A DNA stretch of 64,000 bases from contig NZ_LQZQ01000052.1 of assembly GCF_001593005.1 (NCBI RefSeq), positions 23,279-87,278 of the forward strand. The letters are read 5' to 3'. This document shows, one piece after another, positions 1 to 8,552 of this stretch. This DNA is from Roseivirga ehrenbergii. GTDB lineage: Bacteria > Bacteroidota > Bacteroidia > Cytophagales > Cyclobacteriaceae. How positions within the stretch are numbered: position 1 is the stretch's first letter; each line of letters opens with the position of its first letter. The position numbers and the translations under genes are program-made. A model generated the notes under the pieces. That model ran no database searches, was not told where the DNA came from, and worked only from the letters and a program-made list of their open reading frames with translations.

Positions 1-135
1 TATTTGCTCAGTAAACTGTGCAGTTGCTGTAATAGGAAGAATGGATAAGCTTAAGAATAACAGAAGTCCAAAAAAAGAATAGATGACTCCATTATTCTTT
101 GAACTCTTTGAAGAGGTATTAGTTGAGCGTCTCAT
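1..135 (-). CDS. Secreted protein, N-terminal fragment (cut by window edge)
   Basis: An open frame of 45 codons runs from an ATG at 135 to the window edge. It starts MRRSTNTSSKSSKNNG, followed by a hydrophobic stretch (about residues 18-38, VIYSFFGLLLFLSLS then ILPITATA) and a likely signal-peptidase site after TATAQ. This is a clear Sec signal peptide with a charged, Ser/Thr-rich N-region. The mature protein lies outside the window, so no function can be given. The Gln after the Ala-x-Ala-like site is very common in exported Bacteroidota proteins. Identification as a gene rests only on the signal peptide and the uninterrupted frame. Confidence 0.6.
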   Translation of the reverse strand, partial: MRRSTNTSSKSSKNNGVIYSFFGLLLFLSLSILPITATAQFTEQI

Positions 136-432
136 AAAGTTGATGTTTCGGTATTCAATAGTTGGAAGCGAATAAACTCTGAGTTTTTCGCGCATGAAAA
201 ATTATGTTCTGAACTATGGCTGGTTTGTTCTGAAAGCGCGGATGGTTGATAAACCTCTTCCCATAGAGAGGAAGAAAGTCTTCTAAAGAAATCTATTTGA
301 TCAAAATCAGTGTTGACAGTGTTGAGGTTCCCTAATGGGAATGTGATGTTAATGAAGTGTTAGTTTAGAAACCTGAAATTGTTCTGAATGGGTGTTTTTT
401 TGTTCTAAGTAGAACATCCCTACGGGGTTTCG

Positions 433-549
433 TTCATTGCGAGGAAGGCACGACCGAAGCAATCACCTAATTTGACTCAGTTCACAACAAAGCAGGAGAT
501 TGCTTCGTCACAACCTTCTGCTGCGCGAAGCTGGTTTCTCGCAATGACG
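433..549. repeat. REP/BIME-like pair of inverted repeat units
   Basis: Two copies of one unit lie in opposite orientation. The first (433-464) contains TCATTGCGAGGAA and, further in, CGAAGCAATC. The second (496-549) contains GATTGCTTCG and ends TTCTCGCAATGACG, so it is the reverse complement of the first with different inner bases. Together they could fold into a long stem. This layout of conserved ends, a variable middle and an intergenic position is that of REP/BIME-type or small palindromic mobile elements. A genome-wide copy count would be needed to show dispersal. Confidence 0.6.
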
Positions 550-595
550 GGTTCAGTGAGGTTGTTAGTTCTGTACTACACTGCTCTTAAGAGGC

Positions 596-647
596 GGATT
601 GCCACGTCACAAGTTTGACATGTCAAACTTTCTCCTCGCGATGACGG
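596..647. repeat. Third REP-like unit with a perfect inner palindrome
   Basis: This unit has the same orientation as the copy at 496-549: it begins GGATTGC..CGTCAC and ends CTCCTCGCGATGACGG. Its centre, 611-630, is a perfect 20-base palindrome with arms AAGTTTGACA and TGTCAAACTT. It lies about 10 bases beyond the stop codon of the response-regulator gene on the minus strand and could act as a 3' hairpin for that transcript. It lacks a T-tract, so I do not call it a terminator. Confidence 0.55.
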
Positions 648-655
648 TAAAGAGC

Positions 656-1381
656 TTACTCCACGCGAATCTTCTTCAGGAGGTCGTCACGATAGTTTTT
701 TCCTATAGGGATTTGTTCACCATTCATCAATACATAGGCTGAGTTGATAGCGTCCATATGATCCACATTGATGGTAAAACTGCGATGGGTGCGGTAAAAA
801 TTATTGGGCAGTCTTTCTGAGAGGTCAGTCAAGCTACCACGAATGAGGTGTTTTTGATCTTTAATCGTATAAACCTCCACATAAACATGATCGCTCTTTA
901 GAAAACGGATGTCTTCTAGTTTAATCTTATGAAAGAGATTTTTCTCCTTGATAAAGATGGCATCTTTGATGAGCAGTTCTTCATCTACTTTAGTCTGACT
1001 CTTTTGCTCAGCATATTTATGAAGGGCTAACTCAATGGAAGTATAAAGGTCGTCTTTCTTGAAAGGCTTAACGAGGTAAGCAGGAGGGGCAACCTTTTTT
1101 ACTCGTTCAATTGTGCCTGCATCGGCATTGGAAGTGAGGAAAATGAATGGAAAATCAAACTGTTCTTTAATGGTCCAGGCCAGATCCACTCCATCCTTCT
1201 TCCCTCCTAGTTGAATATCCAGAATGGCGATATCGGGCTTTTCAGCCTCAATGGTTTCTATTGCTTCCTCGTAGTTGATGGCTGGTTCTAAAACTTCATA
1301 ACCTAGGTCTTCCAGTATTAGACAGATGTTATCTGCTATTACAATTTCGTCTTCAACAACTAAGATTTTAACCTGACTCAT
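656..1381 (-). CDS. LytTR-family response regulator
   Basis: Cytoplasmic two-component response regulator and DNA-binding transcription factor, 241 residues. Residues about 4-120 form a REC domain with the acidic pair E10/D11, phospho-acceptor D55 (AILDIQL), T83 (FLTS) and K105 (LVKPF). Residues about 140-238 form a LytTR domain (IFIKEKN..; FLKSDHVYVEV; FYRTHRSFTINV; IPIGKNYRD), which binds DNA through loops rather than a helix-turn-helix. Its start codon overlaps the stop of the upstream histidine-kinase gene by one base (TAATG), so the two are translationally coupled and surely partners. The target genes cannot be told from the sequence. Confidence 0.93.
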   Translation of the reverse strand: MSQVKILVVEDEIVIADNICLILEDLGYEVLEPAINYEEAIETIEAEKPDIAILDIQLGGKKDGVDLAWTIKEQFDFPFIFLTSNADAGTIERVKKVAPPAYLVKPFKKDDLYTSIELALHKYAEQKSQTKVDEELLIKDAIFIKEKNLFHKIKLEDIRFLKSDHVYVEVYTIKDQKHLIRGSLTDLSERLPNNFYRTHRSFTINVDHMDAINSAYVLMNGEQIPIGKNYRDDLLKKIRVE

Positions 1382-3483
1382 TAAACCGATTTTCTCTCTA
1401 ATGTATCGGTGAAAGTAATGATAAATTTACTGCCTTGCTCGTAATAATATTCAGCCGAACCATAAAGCTGTTTGGATAGTCTCCTAACTAATCTTAGTCC
1501 CAAACTTTTAGCTTTAGTGAAGTCGAAATCTTGCGGCAGACCTAGGCCAGAGTCACTCACTGTCAACTGATGTTTCCCATTGCCCAAATCTTCAATCGAA
1601 ATACTTAACTCCCCATCTCCTTCATGGAAGGCATATTTGTAGGCATTTGAAATCAGTTCATTCAAGATGAGTCCTAATGGTATAGCAGTATCTATGTCGA
1701 AATTAGCTTTCTGAGCAGATTTAACGGACCCTTTAACTTTTGCAGAGCCAGCATAAATAGATGCTAGTTCTGTCATTAGCTGCTCCGCATATTCAGCAAA
1801 ATCTATTGTCGCCAAATCCTCGTTTTGATAAAGCTTTTGGTGTATAAGCGCCATGGCCTTTACTCTATTTTGTCCTTCCATAAACGTAGAAAGGGCCTTT
1901 TCATCTTCAATTCCCCTCGACTGTAAATCGAGCAAACTGGAAACTACTTGCAAGTTGTTTTTTACCCTGTGATGAATCTCTTTTAATAATAGCTCTTTTT
2001 GCTCCAACGACTTCTCTACTTGCGCATTGGCCTTTTTAAGCTTAAGTCCATTACGTTGAATAATAAGCATAATAGCAACTATCAATAACAATACTACCAG
2101 AGCACCTGCAATGAGATATCGCTGTTGCTTCAACTGAGCTGTTTGTCGTTTTTGGGTTTCCTGAAGTAAATTGTTTTGCGCTTCAATTCGCTGTGTTTCA
2201 AACTCGGCAGACATACGCGCTATGGCATCTGTTTTGGCCTGATCGTTAATATCTTGAGATATCTCTAAGGCCAGTTTACCAAACTCAAAGGCTTTTTTGT
2301 AATCCTTCAACTTAGCATAAAGGTTTGCTTGCCCCAAGGCCAACCGATATCGTACATTACCTGCTTCTGACTGTTTGGCCAACTCCCATCCTTCTATGGC
2401 ATAAGGCAAAGCCTCATTCCATAGTTGACTTTGCTTGGCTGGATTATTGGCAAAAACAGAATCAGCCAAAACCAGCTTTTTCTCCACCAGACTGCCATAA
2501 ACATCGCCTTTGGACTGAGGGGCTGTTCCTTCGGGAAGATTGGCCACAGATTTCTCTATGTAATCATGCGACTGCTGATAGTTTCCTCTATAAAATTCAA
2601 TTGTGGATACATTCCTATAATAGTCTGCCGTTGGCCAACCAGAAGTATTAATTTCTTTTGAAATCTCCCATCCTTTTGTGAGCGATTCAAAGGCCCTATC
2701 CAGACTATCTTGCTTGATCAATAACTGACCAATATTGGTATAGGCCAATGCTACTTGCCCCTTGATTCCAATTGCCTCATTAATCAATAAAGCCCTTTGC
2801 ATGTACTGCTTTGCCAATTCGTATCTGTTTTGCTCCTTCAGTACCAAACCGTAATTCATGTAAAAGGCCCTGAGGTTAACAGTATCTGGTGTTGTTTTTA
2901 CATATCGAATTCCGTCCAATAAAATTCCAGAAGCTTTTTCCAGCTCTCTTAAATAGTAATAAAGCAAGCCTGTATTATTATAAGAGGCAGCCATTCTAAC
3001 TTCAGTACCGTCTTCTATATTTCTGTTTATTACCGCTTCATATTGCTCAATAGCATTATCAAATTGTGATGCCCTATCATAAGCTTTTGCCAGTTCATAC
3101 TGTGTCAGTGTCAGCTCTTCATTCCACCCAAGAGACTCAAAAACGGCCATTGCTTCTAGGTAGTACTCAAAACATTCTTCGTCTCCATTGGCCAAATAGG
3201 CTGCTGCTTTTGCCCTTAATACAAAGCCTTTGAATTGCGGAAACTCGCTAAAATGCCTTTCAGAAATCTGCAGGGCTTCATCCAAGTAACTTAAACTTGA
3301 ATCTAAATCATTTCTTTCAAAGGCCTTGCCTAACTCTAAATAGGTTTGGATTTTTAAGGTATCGTGCATATCAGCACTAATCGTTGCTCTAAGAGAATCC
3401 AGGTTCTGAGAAAGGCTAGAGAAGGGTAGCAATAAAGATAAAAAGCAAAATACCCTTAAATATGTCTTCAAAGAGAAAGGCAT
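1381..3483 (-). CDS. TPR-containing sensor histidine kinase (HisKA_2 type)
   Basis: A 700-residue membrane sensor kinase. A signal peptide (1-26, ending SLSQ) leads a periplasmic helical region of tetratricopeptide repeats (about 45-430). Then come a coiled-coil (425-455), one transmembrane helix (456-476), a HisKA_2 phospho-acceptor helix around H504/H505 (KEIHHRVKNNLQ) and a HATPase_c domain with N-box N608/N613, G1 box DSGLGLP (644-650) and LGLRLVRRL. It should phosphorylate the LytTR regulator encoded directly downstream. TPR repeats in place of a known ligand-binding domain suggest it senses a protein or peptide; that is inference. No TAnnTTTG promoter was found upstream. Confidence 0.92.
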   Translation of the reverse strand: MPFSLKTYLRVFCFLSLLLPFSSLSQNLDSLRATISADMHDTLKIQTYLELGKAFERNDLDSSLSYLDEALQISERHFSEFPQFKGFVLRAKAAAYLANGDEECFEYYLEAMAVFESLGWNEELTLTQYELAKAYDRASQFDNAIEQYEAVINRNIEDGTEVRMAASYNNTGLLYYYLRELEKASGILLDGIRYVKTTPDTVNLRAFYMNYGLVLKEQNRYELAKQYMQRALLINEAIGIKGQVALAYTNIGQLLIKQDSLDRAFESLTKGWEISKEINTSGWPTADYYRNVSTIEFYRGNYQQSHDYIEKSVANLPEGTAPQSKGDVYGSLVEKKLVLADSVFANNPAKQSQLWNEALPYAIEGWELAKQSEAGNVRYRLALGQANLYAKLKDYKKAFEFGKLALEISQDINDQAKTDAIARMSAEFETQRIEAQNNLLQETQKRQTAQLKQQRYLIAGALVVLLLIVAIMLIIQRNGLKLKKANAQVEKSLEQKELLLKEIHHRVKNNLQVVSSLLDLQSRGIEDEKALSTFMEGQNRVKAMALIHQKLYQNEDLATIDFAEYAEQLMTELASIYAGSAKVKGSVKSAQKANFDIDTAIPLGLILNELISNAYKYAFHEGDGELSISIEDLGNGKHQLTVSDSGLGLPQDFDFTKAKSLGLRLVRRLSKQLYGSAEYYYEQGSKFIITFTDTLERKSV

Positions 3484-3831
3484 GGTTAGTAGTCTAGTTT
3501 GAATTCCATTTCAAGATACATTTCATTTTTGTAAATGGAAGAGCTCATTTTTTTTCGTTGCTCAACATCATAAAGGTTAGTCATTTTAAAAACGAATAAG
3601 AATTAGCATTTACACATACTTATCTAAACTACATTACGAGACCATTATAACCTTTATAATTATTTGATCACTCACTTTGAAAATAGAAACAAGTGCTACT
3701 TAGAAATAAATTGGGAGATTGAGTTCAATCATTATTTGAAAGGAGACATCACGATGAGCCTTTACTGAAATAGTAAGTTTCATTTTTAAACTCGTAATCA
3801 AATATTAATTTCAGAACCTAATAATAGACAC
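3484..3831. other. Divergent intergenic region
   Basis: A 348-base AT-rich spacer between the divergently transcribed histidine-kinase gene (minus) and the DUF3472 lipoprotein gene (plus). It must carry promoters for both. On the plus strand a near-match TAAGTTTC lies about 60 bases before the ATG at 3832, without a well placed -33 TTG. I found no exact TAnnTTTG with correct spacing on either strand, and no RNA gene, terminator or riboswitch. Confidence 0.5.
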
Positions 3832-5115
3832 ATGGAAAAATCAATTCTGGCATTACTACTTCTCTTCACAGTGGGATGCGCCCCAAAAGCCGAAAGATTC
3901 ACGGCAGAAGAATTACCTATTGCCATACCTACTAAGGGAAATACATGGGTTGAAGGACTGGATTCTCAGCAAGATAGGACGCTAATTGATAATGGTGTGA
4001 AAGACTGGAATCCAAATGAAAGCGCAGCAAAAACCTATTTTTATACTGAGTCAATTGGTGAAATAAAAATTGGGATGAAGGCAAAGGCGGCCAACACTAC
4101 TACCTTAAATGTCAGTTTCAATTGTGAAAGGAAAACCGTAAAACTCTCCAATACTGAACTCGAACTAGTTTCAATTGCCACTTTCAATATTGAAAACCCG
4201 GGCTATCATACGCTCGAAATCACAGGAGATGACAACGCTACACCGATAGATATTTCTGAAATACTAATTGGCGGGGCTGCTACAGAAGGAAAAGTATATT
4301 TCGTCAAAGATGATTTTTATTGGGGGCGAAGAGGCCCTTCTGTTCATCTGACATATCAGGTGCCCGAAGCGGCATCGGACGTGCTTTATTTCTACAATGA
4401 AATCAATGTACCCGAAGGCGAAGATGTATTGGGCAGTTATTTTATGGCCAATGGATTTGCAGAAGGCTATTTTGGAATACAAGTGAATGGCGCTGACGAA
4501 AGAAGGATCCTCTTCTCGGTATGGAGTCCGTTTAAAACCGATAATCCAAAAGAAATTCCTGAAGACCAACAGATTAAAATGTTGAAAAATGGTGATGGTG
4601 TTTATACTGGCGAGTTTGGCAATGAAGGATCAGGCGGACAGAGTTATCGCAAATACATGTGGAAGACTGGGACGAGCTATCGCTTTCTTTTAAAAGCTGA
4701 ACCAGCAGAAAATAACAATACTGATTATACCGCCTATTTCTTTGCCCCTGAAATTGGAGAATGGGAATTGATTGCTTCTTTTAGAAGACCTAAAACGGAT
4801 ACTTATGTAAAAAGGCCACATTCATTCTTAGAGAATTTCCATACCGAAACGGGTAATCAAACAAGGAAAGGACTCTACTCAAACCAATGGGTGTATGACA
4901 CTAAAGGCAACTGGCATGAAATGACCACTGCAAAGTTTACCGCTGATGCTACGGCCAGAAAAGAATCTAGAATGGACTATACCGGTGGAGCAGAGGGCAC
5001 TTCTTTCTTTATGAAGAACTGTGGCTTCTTTACTGGCTGGACAACCATTGACAGTATGATTGAACGTGAACCTTTGCGAGTGGCTCCTAAAATTGATTTT
5101 AGCTTGTTGCCTTAA
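3832..5115 (+). CDS. DUF5077/DUF3472 domain lipoprotein
   Basis: A 427-residue exported protein with a lipoprotein signal (hydrophobic residues 4-14, lipobox ending at C16, TVGCAP). Residues about 20-150 look like the DUF5077 beta-sandwich (NTWVEGL..; YHTLEITGDD), and about 155-420 like DUF3472 (FYWGRRGPSVHLTY; YFGIQVNG; RRILFSVWSPF; GEFGNEGSGGQSY). Proteins of this pair are typical of Bacteroidota and are thought to handle carbohydrate or extracellular matter, but no activity is established. It stands alone on the plus strand and converges on the PurF-like gene, with a shared hairpin just after its stop codon. Confidence 0.8.
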   Translation: MEKSILALLLLFTVGCAPKAERFTAEELPIAIPTKGNTWVEGLDSQQDRTLIDNGVKDWNPNESAAKTYFYTESIGEIKIGMKAKAANTTTLNVSFNCERKTVKLSNTELELVSIATFNIENPGYHTLEITGDDNATPIDISEILIGGAATEGKVYFVKDDFYWGRRGPSVHLTYQVPEAASDVLYFYNEINVPEGEDVLGSYFMANGFAEGYFGIQVNGADERRILFSVWSPFKTDNPKEIPEDQQIKMLKNGDGVYTGEFGNEGSGGQSYRKYMWKTGTSYRFLLKAEPAENNNTDYTAYFFAPEIGEWELIASFRRPKTDTYVKRPHSFLENFHTETGNQTRKGLYSNQWVYDTKGNWHEMTTAKFTADATARKESRMDYTGGAEGTSFFMKNCGFFTGWTTIDSMIEREPLRVAPKIDFSLLP

Positions 5116-5129
5116 AAAACCGGATATAA

Positions 5130-5151
5130 AAAAAGGGCTTAATAAGCCCTT
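5130..5151 (-). terminator. Intrinsic terminator of the PurF-like gene
   Basis: On the minus strand AAGGGCTT-ATT-AAGCCCTT is followed at once by a run of T (the plus-strand A-run at 5128-5134). The stem includes the last codons and the stop of the PurF-like gene. Read on the plus strand it has a weaker, pyrimidine-rich tail and could also serve the convergent DUF3472 gene. Confidence 0.8.
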
Positions 5152-7031
5152 CCTTCTTTTCCTTCGTAGAAATTCATAAATGATTTATTCACTACCCGAT
5201 GACCACCTGAGGTTGGATAGTTACCAGTAAAATACCAATCACCTGCATTGTTAGGGCAAGCCTTATGTAAGTTGTCAACAGTTTGATAAACCACTTCCAA
5301 CTCAGCTTTCATGTCTTTAGGACGAACAATTTCAGTAATCTTGGCCGAAATTTCATCATCACTAAACTGATCGTAAAGTCCTTTGATATAATTGACCTGC
5401 TCTTTATTGTCGATGTTTTTCGCAGCCATTTCATAGGCTTTTTCAAGCTCATTATGACCTTTACCATACTTTTCGTCTAACAACAAAAGCATTGCCCTAA
5501 AGGCTACAAACTCCTTCATTTTAGACATGTCTATTCCATAACAGTCTGGGTAGCGAATTTGAGGTGCTGAAGAAACAATCACAATCTTTTTAGGCTCGAG
5601 CAAATCGAGCATTTTCAGAATACTTTTTTCCAAAGTAGTTCCTCGAACAATCGAGTCATCTACCACTACGATCGTATCTACTTTTTTCTTAATTACTTCG
5701 TAAGTAGTATCGTACACACTGGCTACCAGTTGGTCGCGACTTTCATCACTAGCAATAAACGTTCGCAGTTTGGCATCTTTAATTACCAGTTTTTCAACCC
5801 GAGGCTGAAAGCTTAACAGCTCCTCTAAATCATCAATATGCGGCTTGCCATCTATAATAATGTCCTTTCTTTTGCGAAGCAGGTATTCGTCTACCCCTTG
5901 CATCATACCCAAGAAAGAAATTTCTGCAGTATTGGGTATATAAGAGAAAACCGTATTCTTTAAATCGAAATTAACGGCTTTTAATATTTGAGGAATTAAT
6001 AGCTTACCAAGTTCCTTCCTTTCCTGATAGATGTCTGGATCGGTACCTTTTGAAAAATATATTCTTTCAAATGAACAAGCCTTAAGTTCACGCTTCTTCA
6101 TAATCGGCACTTCATCCCATTCACCATCCTTGTGTACGATCAAGGCATGTCCTGGCTCCACTTCAGAAATGTCGGAATAGTTTACATTGAAAGCGGCCTT
6201 AATGGCCTGTTTTTCAGAGGCTACTACGATCACTTCATCATCAATGTACTTGAAAGCTGGACGAATTCCATTTGGATCGCGCACCACAAAAGATGCCCCA
6301 TGCCCTAACAAACCTACCATGGCGTAACCGCCATCAAAATCTTTGAATGAACGCTTCAGCACGCGCTGAATATTCATTTCACTTTCTATAATCTCGGTAA
6401 TTTCGGTATTACTCTTTTTCTTTTTGTATTTCTCAAAAATTCGTTGGTTTTCCTCGTCCATAAAATGGCCGATCTTTTCCATTACCGTTACCGTATCGGT
6501 TTTTTCTTTAGGATGCTGTCCCAATTTTAGGAGTAGGTCGAAAAGCTCATCAACGTTAGTCATGTTGAAGTTACCCGCCATTACTAAATTTCGGCTTCTC
6601 CAGTTATTCTGTCTCAGAAATGGGTGACAATTTTCAATACTATTCTTGCCGTGTGTTCCATAACGAAGGTGACCTAACCAAACTTCACCCGTAAAACCCA
6701 TATTATCCTTCAGCCATTTGGCATCTTTAGGGTTGTAGCCTTCTTTCTTTTGGGCCTTTTCAAATTTCTTCGAAATTTTCCCAAAAATATTCGTAATCGG
6801 CTGCTGACTTATAGTTCTGTAACGGCTAATGTATCGGGTTCCAGGGTCTACGCCAATCTTGATGTTTGCCACTCCAACCCCGTCTTGACCACGGTTGGCT
6901 TGCTTTTGCATCATAATGTAGAGTTTACTTATGGCGTAGGTGGCTGAGCCATACTTGTCGATGTAGTATTGGAGGGGTTTTCTGAGACGGATTTTAGCAA
7001 TCCCGCACTCGTGTTTAATCTGTTCGCTCAT
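5139..7031 (-). CDS. PurF-like amidophosphoribosyltransferase (class II glutamine amidotransferase + PRTase)
   Basis: A 630-residue cytoplasmic protein of the glutamine PRPP amidotransferase family, which makes 5-phosphoribosylamine from PRPP and glutamine in purine synthesis. The N-terminal Ntn-hydrolase domain starts MSEQIKHECGIA; C9 would become the nucleophile after removal of an eight-residue propeptide, as in Bacillus-type PurF. Further Ntn-domain motifs are NRGQDGVG, GHLRYGTHG and GGYAMVGL. The C-terminal part has the PRPP loop VVVDDSIVRGTT (about 447-458) and SSAPQIRYPDCYGID. It is longer than ordinary PurF (about 470-510 residues), with inserts between the halves, so it may be a paralogue with a modified role. 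It lies 9 bases after nuoN but has its own promoter inside nuoN. Confidence 0.85.
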   Translation of the reverse strand: MSEQIKHECGIAKIRLRKPLQYYIDKYGSATYAISKLYIMMQKQANRGQDGVGVANIKIGVDPGTRYISRYRTISQQPITNIFGKISKKFEKAQKKEGYNPKDAKWLKDNMGFTGEVWLGHLRYGTHGKNSIENCHPFLRQNNWRSRNLVMAGNFNMTNVDELFDLLLKLGQHPKEKTDTVTVMEKIGHFMDEENQRIFEKYKKKKSNTEITEIIESEMNIQRVLKRSFKDFDGGYAMVGLLGHGASFVVRDPNGIRPAFKYIDDEVIVVASEKQAIKAAFNVNYSDISEVEPGHALIVHKDGEWDEVPIMKKRELKACSFERIYFSKGTDPDIYQERKELGKLLIPQILKAVNFDLKNTVFSYIPNTAEISFLGMMQGVDEYLLRKRKDIIIDGKPHIDDLEELLSFQPRVEKLVIKDAKLRTFIASDESRDQLVASVYDTTYEVIKKKVDTIVVVDDSIVRGTTLEKSILKMLDLLEPKKIVIVSSAPQIRYPDCYGIDMSKMKEFVAFRAMLLLLDEKYGKGHNELEKAYEMAAKNIDNKEQVNYIKGLYDQFSDDEISAKITEIVRPKDMKAELEVVYQTVDNLHKACPNNAGDWYFTGNYPTSGGHRVVNKSFMNFYEGKEGRAY

Positions 7032-7040
7032 TTAGTCGAT

Positions 7041-8552
7041 TCAAAGGGCAAAGTTAATACTATTCAAAACGTTCAACAACCAATCTGATTTAAAGAATAA
7101 CAATAACAGGGGCGCAACCAAAATAGTGCCCAGTATTTTATCAGTTAAGCTTCCTATTACAGGGTTCTCAACCTCTTCCCTAGTTTTAAAAAACATGTAA
7201 TAAGGTATTTTTAAATAGAAAAAGAGAGAAACAACAGTATTCAACAAGCCAAAAATTAAAACCCAAATTAAAATGGAAGAGTCTACTGTTTGCCAAGATT
7301 CCCAAAGGCTTGAGAAAATATAAAGCTTGGCATTGAACCCGGCCATAGGTGGAAGGCCCGTTAGCGAAATCATTACAATAAGAAGCAACACTCCTAAATA
7401 GGGCACTTTGGAGCCCATTCCTTTAAAGACATCAAAAGAAGTTTTGCCTTCATTATTTTCGAATAACTGAACTAAGAAGAAAGCCCCAAAATTCATTAAC
7501 AGATAGATACTTCCGTAGAACAAAGCAGAAGTTGATCCACTTTCAGAAAAAGCTAAAACTCCCACCAAGAGAAAACCCGCATGGGCAATGGAAGAATAGG
7601 CCAACATTCGTTTAACATCTTTTTGCCAAAGGGCTGAAAAATTACCCACCGTCATGCTGGCAATGGCAATAATGCCTAGCCATATCTGCCAATCAATTAT
7701 GGTTATATCAAGATTTGCCACAAAGCGGAACAAAATGGCCAAGGCTGCCAATTTCGGTAACGAAGAGAAAATAGCCACAATTGGTGTTGGGCTGGCCTCG
7801 TACACATCGGGTGACCAAATATGAAAAGGAAAGGCGCCTAGTTTGAAGACAAAGCCCCCAATCGTCATTATTAAAGCCAATGAAAGCGGCAATATTGCTA
7901 CTTGAGAAATGCCTTCTGCAAAGGCAGTTGAAGTAAAATCTAATGTACCTGTAAAGCCATACAGCCAACTCATTCCGTAAATCATTACCGCAGAAGCAAC
8001 AGCGCCAAACAGCAAATATTTCATGGCTGCTTCAGAATTTCTTTTGCTTTTGAAAAGCCCCGTGAGCACATAAGAACAGATAGAAACCAGTTCGATGGCC
8101 ACATAAACCATTAAAAAATTAATGGACATGGTCATCAAGAAAGTGCCCAACACCAAGCCGAAGAATAGCAATAGCGTTTCGCTTGATTTAAAGAACTTCT
8201 CTTTTTGCTTACAGCGAAGCATCATCACCAAACCGATCATTCCGCCAATACTGAAAAGTGCTCTTAAGTAGATAGCTGCTCCATCCAGACGGAGCATTCC
8301 GCCCATAAGCATTCTATCTCCTTCAACATTTCCCCAACCAGCTATAAGTAAAGCCAATGAAAAGGCCATGCCCACAAAGGCAATGGCAGCCAAACCAACA
8401 GACTTGTTTTCCTTAAAAATCAGATCGTAAATCAACAAAAGCACAGCTGTGATGACCAAAGTAATTTCTGGCGCTAACCAAGCAATATCAGCCGAAATGC
8501 CTTGAATTTGTTCCTTCAGCCCGAGTGCCATATTGGATTGCAGCAACATCAT
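7041..8552 (-). CDS. nuoN: NADH-quinone oxidoreductase subunit N
   Basis: Antiporter-like proton-pumping membrane subunit of complex I, 503 residues and about 14 transmembrane helices. Recognisable landmarks are the conserved Glu helix (VAIELVSICSYVLTGLFKSKRNSEAAMKY is the region, about residues 150-180), the Lys helix (FKLGAFPFHIWSPDVYEASP, about 235-255) and LWQKDVKRMLAYSSIAHAG. The start overlaps the nuoM stop by four bases (ATGA). The frame opens MMLLQSNM, and an internal Met8 is an alternative start. It is the last nuo gene of the block. Confidence 0.95.
   Translation of the reverse strand: MMLLQSNMALGLKEQIQGISADIAWLAPEITLVITAVLLLIYDLIFKENKSVGLAAIAFVGMAFSLALLIAGWGNVEGDRMLMGGMLRLDGAAIYLRALFSIGGMIGLVMMLRCKQKEKFFKSSETLLLFFGLVLGTFLMTMSINFLMVYVAIELVSICSYVLTGLFKSKRNSEAAMKYLLFGAVASAVMIYGMSWLYGFTGTLDFTSTAFAEGISQVAILPLSLALIMTIGGFVFKLGAFPFHIWSPDVYEASPTPIVAIFSSLPKLAALAILFRFVANLDITIIDWQIWLGIIAIASMTVGNFSALWQKDVKRMLAYSSIAHAGFLLVGVLAFSESGSTSALFYGSIYLLMNFGAFFLVQLFENNEGKTSFDVFKGMGSKVPYLGVLLLIVMISLTGLPPMAGFNAKLYIFSSLWESWQTVDSSILIWVLIFGLLNTVVSLFFYLKIPYYMFFKTREEVENPVIGSLTDKILGTILVAPLLLLFFKSDWLLNVLNSINFAL
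7049..7079 (-). promoter_or_regulatory. Bacteroidota-type promoter of the PurF-like gene, inside nuoN 3' end
   Basis: The minus strand reads TTG (7076-7074, or 7079-7077), a spacer of 17 (or 20) bases, then TAACTTTG (7056-7049), an exact TAnnTTTG -7 box. Transcription would start near 7042, giving a leader of about 10 bases before the ATG at 7031. The site overlaps the final codons of nuoN. Confidence 0.55.

Larger units (their letters stand above)
136..655. other. Intergenic region with REP-like inverted repeats
   Basis: A 520-base stretch with no convincing coding frame. It separates the 5' end of a secreted-protein gene from the 3' end of the response-regulator gene. Its right half (about 433-647) holds three related copies of a short inverted-repeat element, listed separately. 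In the left half (136-430) I see no tRNA, riboswitch or promoter of the TAnnTTTG type that I can support. Confidence 0.6.
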
